Positions 1 through 13,235 of a stretch of 64,000 nt of DNA are shown here, piece after piece. The DNA lies in the NCBI GenBank assembly GCA_943737045.1, contig CALSFV010000114.1, positions 62,001-126,000 on the forward strand, in the 5' to 3' direction. The notes beneath the pieces were generated by a model. It was given only the letters and a program-made list of their open reading frames with translations, was not told where the DNA came from and searched no databases. Position 1 is the stretch's first letter, and each line of letters opens with the position of its first letter. The position numbers were made by a program, and so were the translations under genes. This DNA is from Parapristionchus giblindavisi (lineage: Eukaryota; Nematoda; Chromadorea; Rhabditida; Diplogasteridae).

Positions 1-768
1 CATCTTTATTCGGTATCGGTCAAACAATAATTCACTGTATTACCTTGTAGATTTTACATCGTTGTTAATCAATCAATATGATGCGTGAAGGACCTCATAC
101 TTGTCGAAAGACTCGGTCTGAAACAATAACTATATAATTAAATCCATTATATTCGTCTTCAGCACAAATACAGTTTCATAATACGATACAGTACTGAGAG
201 AAGATCAAAGATTAAAATCATAACAATACGTAAACATCTTTATTCGGTATCGGTCAATCAATAATTCACTGTATTACCTTGCCGAGTTTACATCGTTGTT
301 GATCAATCAATATGATGCGTGAAGGACCTCATACTTTTCGAAAGACTCGGTCTGAAACAGTAACTATATAATAAAATCCATTATATTCTTCTTCAGCACA
401 AATACAGTATCATAATACGATACAGTACTGAGAGAAGATCAAAGATTAAAATCACAACAACACGTAAACATCTTTATTCGGTATCGGCCAATCAATAATT
501 CACTGTATTACCTTGTAGATTTTACATCGTTGTTAATCAATCAATATGATGCGTGAAGGACCTCATACTTGTCGAAAGACTCGGCTTGAAATAATAACTA
601 TTTAATTAAATCCATTATATTCGTCTTCAGCAGAAACACAGTATCATAATACGATACAGTACTGAGAGATTAAAGATTGAAATCACAACAACACGTAAAC
701 ATCTTTATTCGGTATCGGTCAATCAATAATTCACTGTATTACCTTGTCGAGTTTACGTCGTTGTTGAT

Positions 769-1390
769 ATAATAATAATATTTATTTATGTGGTGACAGT
801 GGCGGAAAACAAATACTAATAGGGTGAAATCTATAGTGCACATAAAATACTATGTCGCAACTGTGGCAACATAAGACAATAGAGTGATAGATTACAAATT
901 GGACAGATTCAACGAAGATTTAACAGTTCTACTAAAAGATTTGGAATTAGGGCAAATAATACAATTATTAGGCAACGAGTTCCATAAATTGACTGATCGA
1001 TTGGAGATAAAATGGGAGAAACGTTTGGATTTGCATTGGTGCTTACAGAGTTGGAAATTATTTCTACGGGAGTTTCTTGAATTCCTAGACTGAAGGTAAA
1101 AGTTTGGGTCATCTAATTCAACTTGTTTTTGGATGGCCTTATATGTGAAGCTCAAATCAATAATGGTGCGGCGGTGCTCAAGGAGCTCTAAATTCAAATA
1201 TGATAATCTATCAGTATAAGATGCATACGGTAGTCTACATTTAGCAAAAATGCGACGGGAGAAGTCTCTCTGCACTTTCTCAATTAGAGATATTAGGGAT
1301 TGCTCACTTGGAGACCATACTACAGATGCGTACTCTAATATGGGTCTAACGTACATAATAAACATTCGACGTACATAATAAACATTCGAC
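769..1390 (-). mobile_element. 5'-truncated CR1/Jockey-like LINE fragment, copy 1
   Basis: This is the 3' end of a non-LTR retrotransposon. An open frame of 157 codons (complement of 892-1365) encodes the region after the catalytic core of the reverse transcriptase. YVRPILEYASVVW lies at residues 5-17, IEKVQRDFSRRIF at 28-40, YTDRLSYLNLELLEHRR at 50-66 and NLWNSLP near 126-132, all typical of the C-terminus of CR1/Jockey-group LINE proteins. The FADD/YADD active site and everything upstream are missing, so the piece cannot be active. A 3' UTR of about 120 bp ends in an ATT-rich tail. ATCAAC flanks both ends and is probably a 6-bp target duplication. The methionine is only the first one after truncation, not a native start. 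Confidence 0.9.
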
Positions 1391-2329
1391 GTTGATCAAT
1401 CAATATGATGCGTGAAGGACCTCATACTTTTCGAAAGACTCGGTCTGAAACAGTAACTATATAATTAAATCCATTATATTCGTCTTCAGCACAAATACAG
1501 TATCATAATACGATACAGTACTGAGAGAAGATCAAAGATTAAAATCATAACAATACGTAAACATCTTTATTCGGTATCGGTCAAACAATAATTCACTGTA
1601 TTACCTTGTAGATTTTACATCGTTGTTAATCAATCAATATGATGCGTGAAGGACCTCATACTTGTCGAAAGACTCGGTCTGAAACAATAACTATATAATT
1701 AAATCCATTATATTCGTCTTCAGCACAAATACAGTTTCATAATACGATACAGTACTGAGAGAAGATCAAAGATTAAAATCATAACAATACGTAAACATCT
1801 TTATTCGGTATCGGTCAATCAATAATTCACTGTATTACCTTGCCGAGTTTACATCGTTGTTGATCAATCAATATGATGCGTGAAGGACCTCATACTTTTC
1901 GAAAGACTCGGTCTGAAACAGTAACTATATAATAAAATCCATTATATTCTTCTTCAGCACAAATACAGTATCATAATACGATACAGTACTGAGAGAAGAT
2001 CAAAGATTAAAATCACAACAACACGTAAACATCTTTATTCGGTATCGGCCAATCAATAATTCACTGTATTACCTTGTAGATTTTACATCGTTGTTAATCA
2101 ATCAATATGATGCGTGAAGGACCTCATACTTGTCGAAAGACTCGGCTTGAAATAATAACTATTTAATTAAATCCATTATATTCGTCTTCAGCAGAAACAC
2201 AGTATCATAATACGATACAGTACTGAGAGATTAAAGATTGAAATCACAACAACACGTAAACATCTTTATTCGGTATCGGTCAATCAATAATTCACTGTAT
2301 TACCTTGTCGAGTTTACGTCGTTGTTGAT

Positions 2330-2951
2330 ATAATAATAATATTTATTTATGTGGTGACAGTGGCGGAAAACAAATACTAATAGGGTGAAATCTATAGTGC
2401 ACATAAAATACTATGTCGCAACTGTGGCAACATAAGACAATAGAGTGATAGATTACAAATTGGACAGATTCAACGAAGATTTAACAGTTCTACTAAAAGA
2501 TTTGGAATTAGGGCAAATAATACAATTATTAGGCAACGAGTTCCATAAATTGACTGATCGATTGGAGATAAAATGGGAGAAACGTTTGGATTTGCATTGG
2601 TGCTTACAGAGTTGGAAATTATTTCTACGGGAGTTTCTTGAATTCCTAGACTGAAGGTAAAAGTTTGGGTCATCTAATTCAACTTGTTTTTGGATGGCCT
2701 TATATGTGAAGCTCAAATCAATAATGGTGCGGCGGTGCTCAAGGAGCTCTAAATTCAAATATGATAATCTATCAGTATAAGATGCATACGGTAGTCTACA
2801 TTTAGCAAAAATGCGACGGGAGAAGTCTCTCTGCACTTTCTCAATTAGAGATATTAGGGATTGCTCACTTGAATACCATACTACAGATGCGTACTCTAAT
2901 ATGGGTCTAACGTACATAATAAACATTCGACGTACATAATAAACATTCGAC
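2330..2951 (-). mobile_element. 5'-truncated CR1/Jockey-like LINE fragment, copy 2
   Basis: Second copy of the same truncated LINE tail, 1561 bp from the first and with identical ends. The 157-codon frame is the complement of 2453-2926. It differs from copy 1 in the residues after the conserved VVW (YSSEQ instead of SPSEQ, residues 18-22). It has the same lack of a catalytic motif, the same 3' UTR with ATT tail, and the same satellite junctions. It arose by amplification of the satellite unit, not by a new insertion. Confidence 0.9.
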
Positions 2952-3890
2952 GTTGATCAATCAATATGATGCGTGAAGGACCTCATACTTGTCGAAAGAC
3001 TCGGTCTGAAACAGTAACTATATAATTAAATCCATTATATTCGTCTTCAGCACAAATACAGTATCATAATACGATACAGTACTGAGAGAAGATCAAAGAT
3101 TAAAATCATAACAATACGTAAACATCTTTATTCGGTATCGGTCAAACAATAATTCACTGTATTACCTTGTAGATTTTACATCGTTGTTAATCAATCAATA
3201 TGATGCGTGAAGGACCTCATACTTGTCGAAAGACTCGGTCTGAAACAATAACTATATAATTAAATCCATTATATTCGTCTTCAGCACAAATACAGTTTCA
3301 TAATACGATACAGTACTGAGAGAAGATCAAAGATTAAAATCATAACAATACGTAAACATCTTTATTCGGTATCGGTCAATCAATAATTCACTGTATTACC
3401 TTGCCGAGTTTACATCGTTGTTGATCAATCAATATGATGCGTGAAGGACCTCATACTTTTCGAAAGACTCGGTCTGAAACAGTAACTATATAATAAAATC
3501 CATTATATTCTTCTTCAGCACAAATACAGTATCATAATACGATACAGTACTGAGAGAAGATCAAAGATTAAAATCACAACAACACGTAAACATCTTTATT
3601 CGGTATCGGCCAATCAATAATTCACTGTATTACCTTGTAGATTTTACATCGTTGTTAATCAATCAATATGATGCGTGAAGGACCTCATACTTGTCGAAAG
3701 ACTCGGTTTGAAATAATAACTATTTAATTAAATCCATTATATTCGTCTTCAGCAGAAACACAGTATCATAATACGATACAGTACTGAGAGATTAAAGATT
3801 GAAATCACAACAACACGTAAACATCTTTATTCGGTATCGGTCAATCAATAATTCACTGTATTACCTTGTCGAGTTTACGTCGTTGTTGAT

Positions 3891-4512
3891 ATAATAATAA
3901 TATTTATTTATGTGGTGACAGTGGCGGAAAACAAATACTAATAGGGTGAAATCTATAGTGCACATAAAATACTATTTCGCAACTGTGGCAACATAAGACA
4001 ATAGAGTGATAGATTACAAATTGGACAGATTCAACGAAGATTTAACAGTTCTACTAAAAGATTTGGAATTAGGGCAAATAATACAATTATTAGGCAACGA
4101 GTTCCATAAATTGACTGATCGATTGGAGATAAAATGGGAGAAACGTTTGGATTTGCATTGGTGCTTACAGAGTTGGAAATTATTTCTACGGGAGTTTCTT
4201 GAATTCCTAGACTGAAGGTAAAAGTTTGGGTCATCTAATTCAACTTGTTTTTGGATGGCCTTATATGTGAAGCTCAAATCAATAATGGTGCGGCGGTGCT
4301 CAAGGAGCTCTAAATTCAAATATGATAATCTATCAGTATAAGATGCATACGGTAGTCTACATTTAGCAAAAATGCGACGGGAGAAGTCTCTCTGCACTTT
4401 CTCAATTAGAGATATTAGGGATTGCTCAATTGGAGACCATACTACAGATGCGTACTCTAATATGGGTCTAACGTACATATTAAACATTCGACGTACATAA
4501 TAAACATTCGAC
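3891..4512 (-). mobile_element. 5'-truncated CR1/Jockey-like LINE fragment, copy 3
   Basis: Third unit of the reverse-oriented series. The frame is the complement of 4014-4487. Its private change is I3N in the translated piece (MFNM instead of MFIM). It shares SPIEQ at residues 18-22 with copy 4, so copies 3 and 4 are sisters within the local series. Junctions and tail are the same as in the other copies. Confidence 0.9.
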
Positions 4513-5446
4513 GTTGATCAATCAATATGATGCGTGAAGGACCTCATACTTTTCGAAAGACTCGGTCTGAAACAGTAACTATATAATAAAATCCATTATA
4601 TTCTTCTTCAGCACAAATACAGTATCATAATACGATACAGTACTGAGAGAAGATCAAAGATTAAAATCACAACAACACGTAAACATCTTTATTCGGTATC
4701 GGTCAATCAATAATTCACTGTATTACCTTGTAGATTTTACATCGTTGTTAATCAATCAATATGTGAAGGACCTCATACTTGTCGAAAGACTCGGTCTGAA
4801 ACAATAACTATATAATTAAATCCATTATATTCGTCTTCAGCACAAATACAGTTTCATAATACGATACAGTACTGAGAGAAGATCAAAGATTAAAATCATA
4901 ACAATACGTAAACATCTTTATTCGGTATCGGTCAATCAATAATTCACTGTATTACCTTGCCGAGTTTACATCGCTGTTGATCAATCAATATGATGCGTGA
5001 AGGACCTCATACTTTTCGAAAGACTCGGTCTGAAACAGTAACTATATAATAAAATCCATTATATTCTTCTTCAGCACAAATACAGTATCATAATACGATA
5101 CAGTACTGAGAGAAGATCAAAGATTAAAATCACAACAACACGTATACATCTTTATTCGGTATCGGCCAATCAATAATTCACTGTATTACCTTGTAGATTT
5201 TACATCGTTGTTAATCAATCAATATGATGCGTGAAGGACCTCATACTTGTCGAAAGACTCGGTTTGAAATAATAACTATTTAATTAAATCCATTATATTC
5301 GTCTTCAGCAGAAACACAGTATCATAATACGATACAGTACTGAGAGATTAAAGATTGAAATCACAACAACACGTAAACATCTTTATTCGGTATCGGTCAA
5401 TCAATAATTCACTGTATTACCTTGTCGAGTTTACGTCGTTGTTGAT

Positions 5447-6068
5447 ATAATAATAATATTTATTTATGTGGTGACAGTGGCGGAAAACAAATACTAATAG
5501 GGTGAAATCTATAGTGCACATAAAATACTATGTCGCAACTGTGGCAACATAAGACAATAGAGTGATAGATTACAAATTGGACAGATTCAACGAAGATTTA
5601 ACAGTTCTACTAAAAGATTTGGAATTAGGGCAAATAATACAATTATTAGGCAACGAGTTCCATAAATTGACTGATCGATTGGAGATAAAATGGGAGAAAC
5701 GTTTGGATTTGCATTGGTGCTTACAGAGTTGGAAATTATTTCTACGGGAGTTTCTTGAATTCCTAGACTGAAGGTAAAAGTTTGGGTCATCTAATTCAAC
5801 TTGTTTTTGGATGGCCTTATATGTGAAGCTCAAATCAATAATGGTGCGGCGGTGCTCAAGGAGCTCTAAATTCAAATATGATAATCTATCAGTATAAGAT
5901 GCATACGGTAGTCTACATTTAGCAAAAATGCGACGGGAGAAGTCTCTCTGCACTTTCTCAATTAGAGATATTAGGGATTGCTCAATTGGAGACCATACTA
6001 CAGATGCGTACTCTAATATGGGTCTAACGTACATAATAAACATTCGACGTACATAATAAACATTCGAC
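5447..6068 (-). mobile_element. 5'-truncated CR1/Jockey-like LINE fragment, copy 4
   Basis: Last LINE fragment before the inversion. The frame is the complement of 5570-6043, with SPIEQ at residues 18-22. Satellite without LINE follows for about 1.3 kb up to the inversion junction, so this is the edge of the LINE-bearing higher-order repeat on the reverse side. Confidence 0.9.
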
Positions 6069-7360
6069 GTTGATCAATCAATATGATGCGTGAAGGACCT
6101 CATACTTTTCGAAAGACTCGGTCTGAAACAGTAACTATATAATAAAATCCATTATATTCTTCTTCAGCACAAATACAGTATCATAATACGATACAGTACT
6201 GAGAGAAGATCAAAGATTAAAATCACAACAACACGTAAACATCTTTATTCGGTATCGGCCAATCAATAATTCACTGTATTACCTTGTAGATTTTACATCG
6301 TTGTTAATCAATCAATATGATGCGTGAAGGACCTCATACTTGTTGAAAGACTCGGTTTGAAATAATAACTATTTAATTAAATCCATTATATTCGTCTTCA
6401 GCAGAAACACAGTATCATAATACGATACAGTACTGAGAGATTAAAGATTGAAATCACAACAACACGTAAACATCTTTATTCGGTATCGGCCAATCAATAA
6501 TTCACTGTATTACCTTGTAGATTTTACATCGTTGTTAATCAATCAATATGATGCGTGAAGGACCTCATACTTGTCGAAAGACTCGGTCTGAAACAATAAC
6601 TATATAATTAAATCCATTATATTCGTCTTCAGCACAAATACAGTTTCATAATACGATACAGTACTGAGAGAAGATCAAAGATTAAAATCATAACAATACG
6701 TAAACATCTTTATTCGGTATCGGTCAATCAATAATTCACTGTATTACCTTGCCGAGTTTACATCGCTGTTGATCAATCAATATGATGCGTAAAGGACCTC
6801 ATACTTTTCGAAAGACTCGGTCTGAAACAGTAACTATATAATAAAATCCATTATATTCTTCTTCAGCACAAATACAGTATCATAATACGATACAGTACTG
6901 AGAGAAGATCAAAGATTAAAATCACAACAACACGTAAACATCTTTATTCGGTATCGGCCAATCAATAATTCACTGTATTACCTTGTAGATTTTACATCGT
7001 TGTTAATCAATCAATATGATGCGTGAAGGACCTCATACTTGTCGAAAGACTCGGTCTGAAACAATAACTATATAATTAAATCCATTATATTCGTCTTCAG
7101 CACAAATACAGTTTCATAATACGATACAGTACTGAGAGAAGATCAAAGATTAAAATCATAACAATACGTAAACATCTTTATTCGGTATCGGTCAATCAAT
7201 AATTCACTGTATTACCTTGCCGAGTTTACATCGCTGTTGATCAATCAATATGATGCGTAAAGGACCTCATACTTTTCGAAAGACTCGGTCTGAAACAGTA
7301 ACTATATAATAAAATCCATTATATTCTTCTTCAGCACAAATACAGTATCATAATACGATA

Positions 7361-7380
7361 CCTTGCTCATAATACGATAT
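7361..7380. other. Satellite inversion junction with filler
   Basis: Left of here the monomer reads in reverse; right of here it reads forward. The reverse monomer breaks after CATAATACGATAC, inside the dyad-rich part of the unit. About 20 bp follow (CTTGC, then a second TCATAATACGATAT), and the forward monomer starts at CTTTGATCTTCTCTCAG. The filler therefore copies a few bases of the adjacent reverse monomer. The arrangement is a head-to-head inverted repeat of satellite. It may be a real rearrangement or an assembly or chimeric-read artefact; sequence alone cannot decide. Confidence 0.9.
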
Positions 7381-7527
7381 CTTTGATCTTCTCTCAGTAC
7401 TGTATCGTATTATGAAACTGTATTTGTGCTGAAGACGAATATAATGGATTTAATTATATAGTTACTGTTTCAGACCGAGTCTTTCGAAAAGTATGAGGTC
7501 CTTCACGCATCATATTGATTGATCAAC
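7381..7527 (+). repeat. Partial satellite monomer between inversion and LINE copy 5
   Basis: First forward-oriented monomer. It begins at CTTTGATCTTCTC and runs to GATTGATCAAC, where the LINE fragment is inserted. It is the mirror of monomers just left of the junction but not identical: it has GAAACTGTATTTG, while the left arm has the TACAGTATCATAATACG version. Confidence 0.95.
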
Positions 7528-8149
7528 GTCGAATGTTTATTATGTACGTCGAATGTTTATTATGTACGTTAGACCCATATTAGAGTACGCATCTGTAGTA
7601 TGGTATCCAAGTGAGCAATCCCTAATATCTCTAATTGAGAAAGTGCAGAGAGACTTCTCCCGTCGCATTTTTGCTAAATGTAGACTACCGTATGCATCTT
7701 ATACTGATAGATTATCATATTTGAATTTAGAGCTCCTTGATCACCGCCGCACCATTATTGATTTGAGCTTCACATATAAGGCCATCCATAAACAAGTTGA
7801 ATTAGATGACCCAAACTTTTACCTTCAGTCTAGGAATTCAAGAAACTCCCGTAGAAATAATTTCCAACTCTGTAAGCACCAATGCAAATCCAAACGTTTC
7901 TCCCATTTTATCTCCAATCGATCAGTCAATTTATGGAACTCGTTGCCTAATAATTGTATTATTTGCCCTAATTCCAAATCTTTTAGTAGAACTGTTAAAT
8001 CTTCGTTGAATCTGTCCAATTTGTAATCTATCACTCTATTGTCTTATGTTGCCACAGTTGCGACATAGTATTTTATGTGCACTATAGATTTCACCCTATT
8101 AGTATTTGTTTTCCGCCACTGTCACCACATAAATAAATATTATTATTAT
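7528..8149 (+). mobile_element. 5'-truncated CR1/Jockey-like LINE fragment, copy 5
   Basis: Forward-oriented copy of the same LINE tail, frame 7553-8026. The 5' end shows a perfect 20-bp tandem duplication (7528-7547 and 7548-7567, beginning GTCGAATG), and the coding frame is read through the second copy. E63D is private to this copy. Q79H and YPSEQ at residues 18-22 are shared with the three copies further right. The 3' UTR ends AAATAAATATTATTATTAT at 8149, and satellite resumes with ATCAACAACGACG. The six bases ATCAAC are present on both sides but only once in empty monomers, which defines the target site. Confidence 0.92.
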
Positions 8150-8330
8150 ATCAACAACGACGTAAACTCGACAAGGTAATACAGTGAATTATTGATTGAC
8201 CGATACCGAATAAAGATGTTTACGTGTTGTTGTGATTTCAATCTTTAATCTCTCAGTACTGTATCGTATTATGATACTGTGTTTCTGCTGAAGACGAATA
8301 TAATGGATTTAATTATATAGTTACTGTTTC

Positions 8331-11300
8331 AGATCGAGTCTTTCGAAAAGTATGAGGTCCTTCACGCATCATATTGATTGATCAACAACGATGTAAACTC
8401 GGCAAGGTAATACAGTGAATTATTGATTGACCGATACCGAATAAAGATGTTTACGTGTTGTTGTGATTTTAATCTTTGATCTTCTCTCAGTACTGTATCG
8501 TATTATTATACTGTGTTTCTGCTGAAGACGAATATAATGGATTTAATTATATAGTTACTGTTTCAGACCGAGTCTTTCGAAAAGTATGAGGTCCTTCACG
8601 CATCATATTGATTGATCAACAACGATGTAAACTCGACAAGGTAATACAGTGAATTATTGATTGACCGATACCGAATAAAGATGTTTACGTGTTGTTTCGA
8701 TTTTAATCTTTGATCTTCTCTCAGTACTGTATCGTATTATGATACTGTATGTGTGCTGAAGACGAATATAATGGATTTAATTATATAGTTATTATTTCAA
8801 ACCGAGTCTTTCGACAAGTATGAGGTCCTTCACGCATCATATTGATTGATTAACAACGATGTAAAATCTACAAGGTAATACAGTGAATTATTGATTGGCC
8901 GATACCGAATAAAGATGTTTATGTGTTGTTGTGATTTTAATCTTTGATCTTCTCTCAGTACTGTATCGTATTATGATACTGTATTTGTGCTGAAGACGAA
9001 TATAATGGATTTAATTATATAGTTACTGTTTCAGACCGAGTCTTTCGAAAAGTATGAGGTCCTTCACGCATCATATTGATTGATCAACAACGATGTAAAC
9101 TCGACAAGGTAATAGAGTGAATTATTGATTGACGGATACCTAATAAAGATGTTTACGTGTTGTTGTGATTTCAATCTTTGATCTCTCAGTACTGTATCGT
9201 ATTATGATACTGTGTTTCTGCTGAAGACGAATATAATGGATTTAATTATATAGTTATTATTTCAAACCGAGTCTTTCGATAAGTATGAGGTCCTTCACGC
9301 ATCATATTGATTGATTAACAACGATGTAAAATCTACAAGGTAATACAGTGAATTATTGATTGACCGATACCGAATAAAGATGTTTACGTGTTGTTGTGAT
9401 TTTAATCTTTGATCTTCTCTCAGTACTGTATCGTATTATGAAACTGTATTTGTGCTGAAGACGAATATAATGGATTTAATTATATAGTTACTGTTTCTGA
9501 CCGAGTCTTTCGAAAAGTATGAGTTCCTTCACGCATCATATTGATTGATCAACAACGATGTAAACTCAACAAGGTAATACAGTGAATTATTGATTGACCG
9601 ATACCGAATAAAGATGTTTACGTGTTGTTGTGATTGTAATCTTTGATCTTCTCTCAGTACTGTATCGTATTATGATACTGTATTTGTGCTGAAGATGAAT
9701 ATAATGGATTTAATTATATTGTTATTTTTTCAGACCGAGTCTTTCGACAAGTATGAGGTCCTTCACGCATCATATTGATTGATTAACAACGATGTAAAAT
9801 CTACAAGGTAATACAGTGAATTATTGATTGACCGATACCGAATAAAGATGTTTACGTGTTGTTGTGATTTTAATCTTTGATCTTCTCTCAGTACTGTATC
9901 GTATTATGATACTGTATTTGTGCTGAAGACGAATATAATGGATTTAATTATATAGTTACTGTTTCAGATCGAGTCTTTCGAAAAGTATGAGGTCCTTCAC
10001 GCATCATATTGATTGATCAACAACGATGTAAACTCGGCAAGGTAATACAGTGAATTATTGATTGACCGATACCGAATAAAGATGTTTACGTGTTGTTGTG
10101 ATTTTAATCTTTGATCTTCTCTCAGTACTGTATCGTATTATTATACTGTGTTTCTGCTGAAGACGAATATAATGGATTTAATTATATAGTTACTGTTTCA
10201 GACCGAGTCTTTCGAAAAGTATGAGGTCCTTCACGCATCATATTGATTGATCAACAACGATGTAAACTCGACAAGGTAATACAGTGAATTATTGATTGAC
10301 CGATACCGAATAAAGATGTTTACGTGTTGTTTCGATTTTAATCTTTGATCTTCTCTCAGTACTGTATCGTATTATGATACTGTATGTGTGCTGAAGACGA
10401 ATATAATGGATTTAATTATATAGTTATTATTTCAAACCGAGTCTTTCGACAAGTATGAGGTCCTTCACGCATCATATTGATTGATTAACAACGATGTAAA
10501 ATCTACAAGGTAATACAGTGAATTATTGATTGGCCGATACCGAATAAAGATGTTTACGTGTTGTTGTGATTTTAATCTTTGATCTTCTCTCAGTACTGTA
10601 TCGTATTATGATACTGTATTTGTGCTGAAGACGAATATAATGGATTTAATTATATAGTTACTGTTTCAGACCGAGTCTTTCGAAAAGTATGAGGTCCTTC
10701 ACGCATCATATTGATTGATCAACAACGATGTAAACTCGACAAGGTAATAGAGTGAATTATTGATTGACGGATACCTAATAAAGATGTTTACGTGTTGTTG
10801 TGATTTCAATCTTTGATCTCTCAGTACTGTATCGTATTATGATACTGTGTTTCTGCTGAAGACGAATATAATGGATTTAATTATATAGTTATTATTTCAA
10901 ACCGAGTCTTTCGATAAGTATGAGGTCCTTCACGCATCATATTGATTGATTAACAACGATGTAAAATCTACAAGGTAATACAGTGAATTATTGATTGACC
11001 GATACCGAATAAAGATGTTTACGTGTTGTTGTGATTTTAATCTTTGATCTTCTCTCAGTACTGTATCGTATTATGAAACTGTATTTGTGCTGAAGACGAA
11101 TATAATGGATTTAATTATATAGTTACTGTTTCTGACCGAGTCTTTCGAAAAGTATGAGTTCCTTCACGCATCATATTGATTGATCAACAACGATGTAAAC
11201 TCAACAAGGTAATACAGTGAATTATTGATTGACCGATACCGAATAAAGATGTTTACGTGTTGTTGTGATTGTAATCTTTGATCTTCTCTCAGTACTGTAT

Positions 11301-13235
11301 CGTATTATGATACTGTATTTGTGCTGAAGATGAATATAATGGATTTAATTATATTGTTATTTTTTCAGACCGAGTCTTTCGACAAGTATGAGGTCCTTCA
11401 CGCATCATATTGATTGATTAACAACGATGTAAAATCTACAAGGTAATACAGTGAATTATTGATTGACCGATACCGAATAAAGATGTTTACGTGTTGTTGT
11501 GATTTTAATCTTTGATCTTCTCTCAGTACTGTATCGTATTATGATACTGTATTTGTGCTGAAGACGAATATAATGGATTTAATTATATAGTTACTGTTTC
11601 AGATCGAGTCTTTCGAAAAGTATGAGGTCCTTCACGCATCATATTGATTGATCAACAACGATGTAAACTCGGCAAGGTAATACAGTGAATTATTGATTGA
11701 CCGATACCGAATAAAGATGTTTACGTGTTGTTGTGATTTTAATCTTTGATCTTCTCTCAGTACTGTATCGTATTATTATACTGTGTTTCTGCTGAAGACG
11801 AATATAATGGATTTAATTATATAGTTACTGTTTCAGACCGAGTCTTTCGAAAAGTATGAGGTCCTTCACGCATCATATTGATTGATCAACAACGATGTAA
11901 ACTCGACAAGGTAATACAGTGAATTATTGATTGACCGATACCGAATAAAGATGTTTACGTGTTGTTTCGATTTTAATCTTTGATCTTCTCTCAGTACTGT
12001 ATCGTATTATGATACTGTATGTGTGCTGAAGACGAATATAATGGATTTAATTATATAGTTATTATTTCAAACCGAGTCTTTCGACAAGTATGAGGTCCTT
12101 CACGCATCATATTGATTGATTAACAACGATGTAAAATCTACAAGGTAATACAGTGAATTATTGATTGGCCGATACCGAATAAAGATGTTTACGTGTTGTT
12201 GTGATTTTAATCTTTGATCTTCTCTCAGTACTGTATCGTATTATGATACTGTATTTGTGCTGAAGACGAATATAATGGATTTAATTATATAGTTACTGTT
12301 TCAGACCGAGTCTTTCGAAAAGTATGAGGTCCTTCACGCATCATATTGATTGATCAACAACGATGTAAACTCGACAAGGTAATAGAGTGAATTATTGATT
12401 GACGGATACCTAATAAAGATGTTTACGTGTTGTTGTGATTTCAATCTTTGATCTCTCAGTACTGTATCGTATTATGATACTGTGTTTCTGCTGAAGACGA
12501 ATATAATGGATTTAATTATATAGTTATTATTTCAAACCGAGTCTTTCGATAAGTATGAGGTCCTTCACGCATCATATTGATTGATTAACAACGATGTAAA
12601 ATCTACAAGGTAATACAGTGAATTATTGATTGACCGATACCGAATAAAGATGTTTACGTGTTGTTGTGATTTTAATCTTTGATCTTCTCTCAGTACTGTA
12701 TCGTATTATGAAACTGTATTTGTGCTGAAGACGAATATAATGGATTTAATTATATAGTTACTGTTTCTGACCGAGTCTTTCGAAAAGTATGAGTTCCTTC
12801 ACGCATCATATTGATTGATCAACAACGATGTAAACTCAACAAGGTAATACAGTGAATTATTGATTGACCGATACCGAATAAAGATGTTTACGTGTTGTTG
12901 TGATTGTAATCTTTGATCTTCTCTCAGTACTGTATCGTATTATGATACTGTATTTGTGCTGAAGATGAATATAATGGATTTAATTATATTGTTATTTTTT
13001 CAGACCGAGTCTTTCGACAAGTATGAGGTCCTTCACGCATCATATTGATTGATTAACAACGATGTAAAATCTACAAGGTAATACAGTGAATTATTGATTG
13101 ACCGATACCGAATAAAGATGTTTACGTGTTGTTGTGATTTTAATCTTTGATCTTCTCTCAGTACTGTATCGTATTATGATACTGTATTTGTGCTGAAGAC
13201 GAATATAATGGATTTAATTATATAGTTACTGTTTC
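8331..13235 (+). repeat. 1635-bp seven-monomer higher-order repeat, three units
   Basis: Private variants recur at an exact 1635-bp spacing. AGATCGAGTC is at 8331, 9966, 11601 and 13236, and CTGTTTCTGACC is at 9491, 11126 and 12761. The length equals six 234-bp monomers plus one 231-bp monomer. Units look nearly identical while monomers within a unit differ, which is the signature of recent amplification of a seven-monomer block. Confidence 0.92.

Larger units (their letters stand above)
769..5446 (-). repeat. 1561-bp higher-order repeat containing a LINE fragment, three units
   Basis: Units start at 769, 2330 and 3891, and the next LINE fragment starts at 5447. Spacings are 1561, 1561 and 1556 bp. 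The arithmetic is exact: a 622-bp LINE fragment, a 6-bp target duplication, and four monomers (three of 234 bp and one of 231 bp). The short third unit is explained by a 5-bp deletion near 4761, where ATATGATGCG has become ATATG. The units are nearly identical, so the LINE piece has become an integral part of the repeat unit. The same four-monomer phase continues left of 769 to the window edge. Confidence 0.95.
1..7360 (-). repeat. Satellite array, reverse orientation (234/231-bp monomer)
   Basis: Tandem copies of an AT-rich monomer, read here on the minus strand relative to the array after 7381. Landmarks repeat every 234 or 231 bp, for example the reverse complements of GATTGATCAACAACG and GAGTCTTTCGAAAAG. 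The array is interrupted by four LINE fragments. From 6069 to 7360 only satellite is present, and there a two-monomer (468-bp) duplication is marked by the variant GCGTAAAGG at 6787 and 7255. No open reading frame belongs to the satellite itself. The left end runs off the window. Confidence 0.97.

Noticed and set aside
884..1112. Short open frames of 69 and 67 codons overlapping each LINE fragment (all eight copies)
   Set aside because: They are other-frame shadows of the reverse-transcriptase tail, conserved only because the DNA copies are nearly identical.
892..1365. LINE frame as a domesticated host gene
   Set aside because: All eight copies lack the catalytic core and begin at a truncation junction; conservation is explained by recent satellite amplification.
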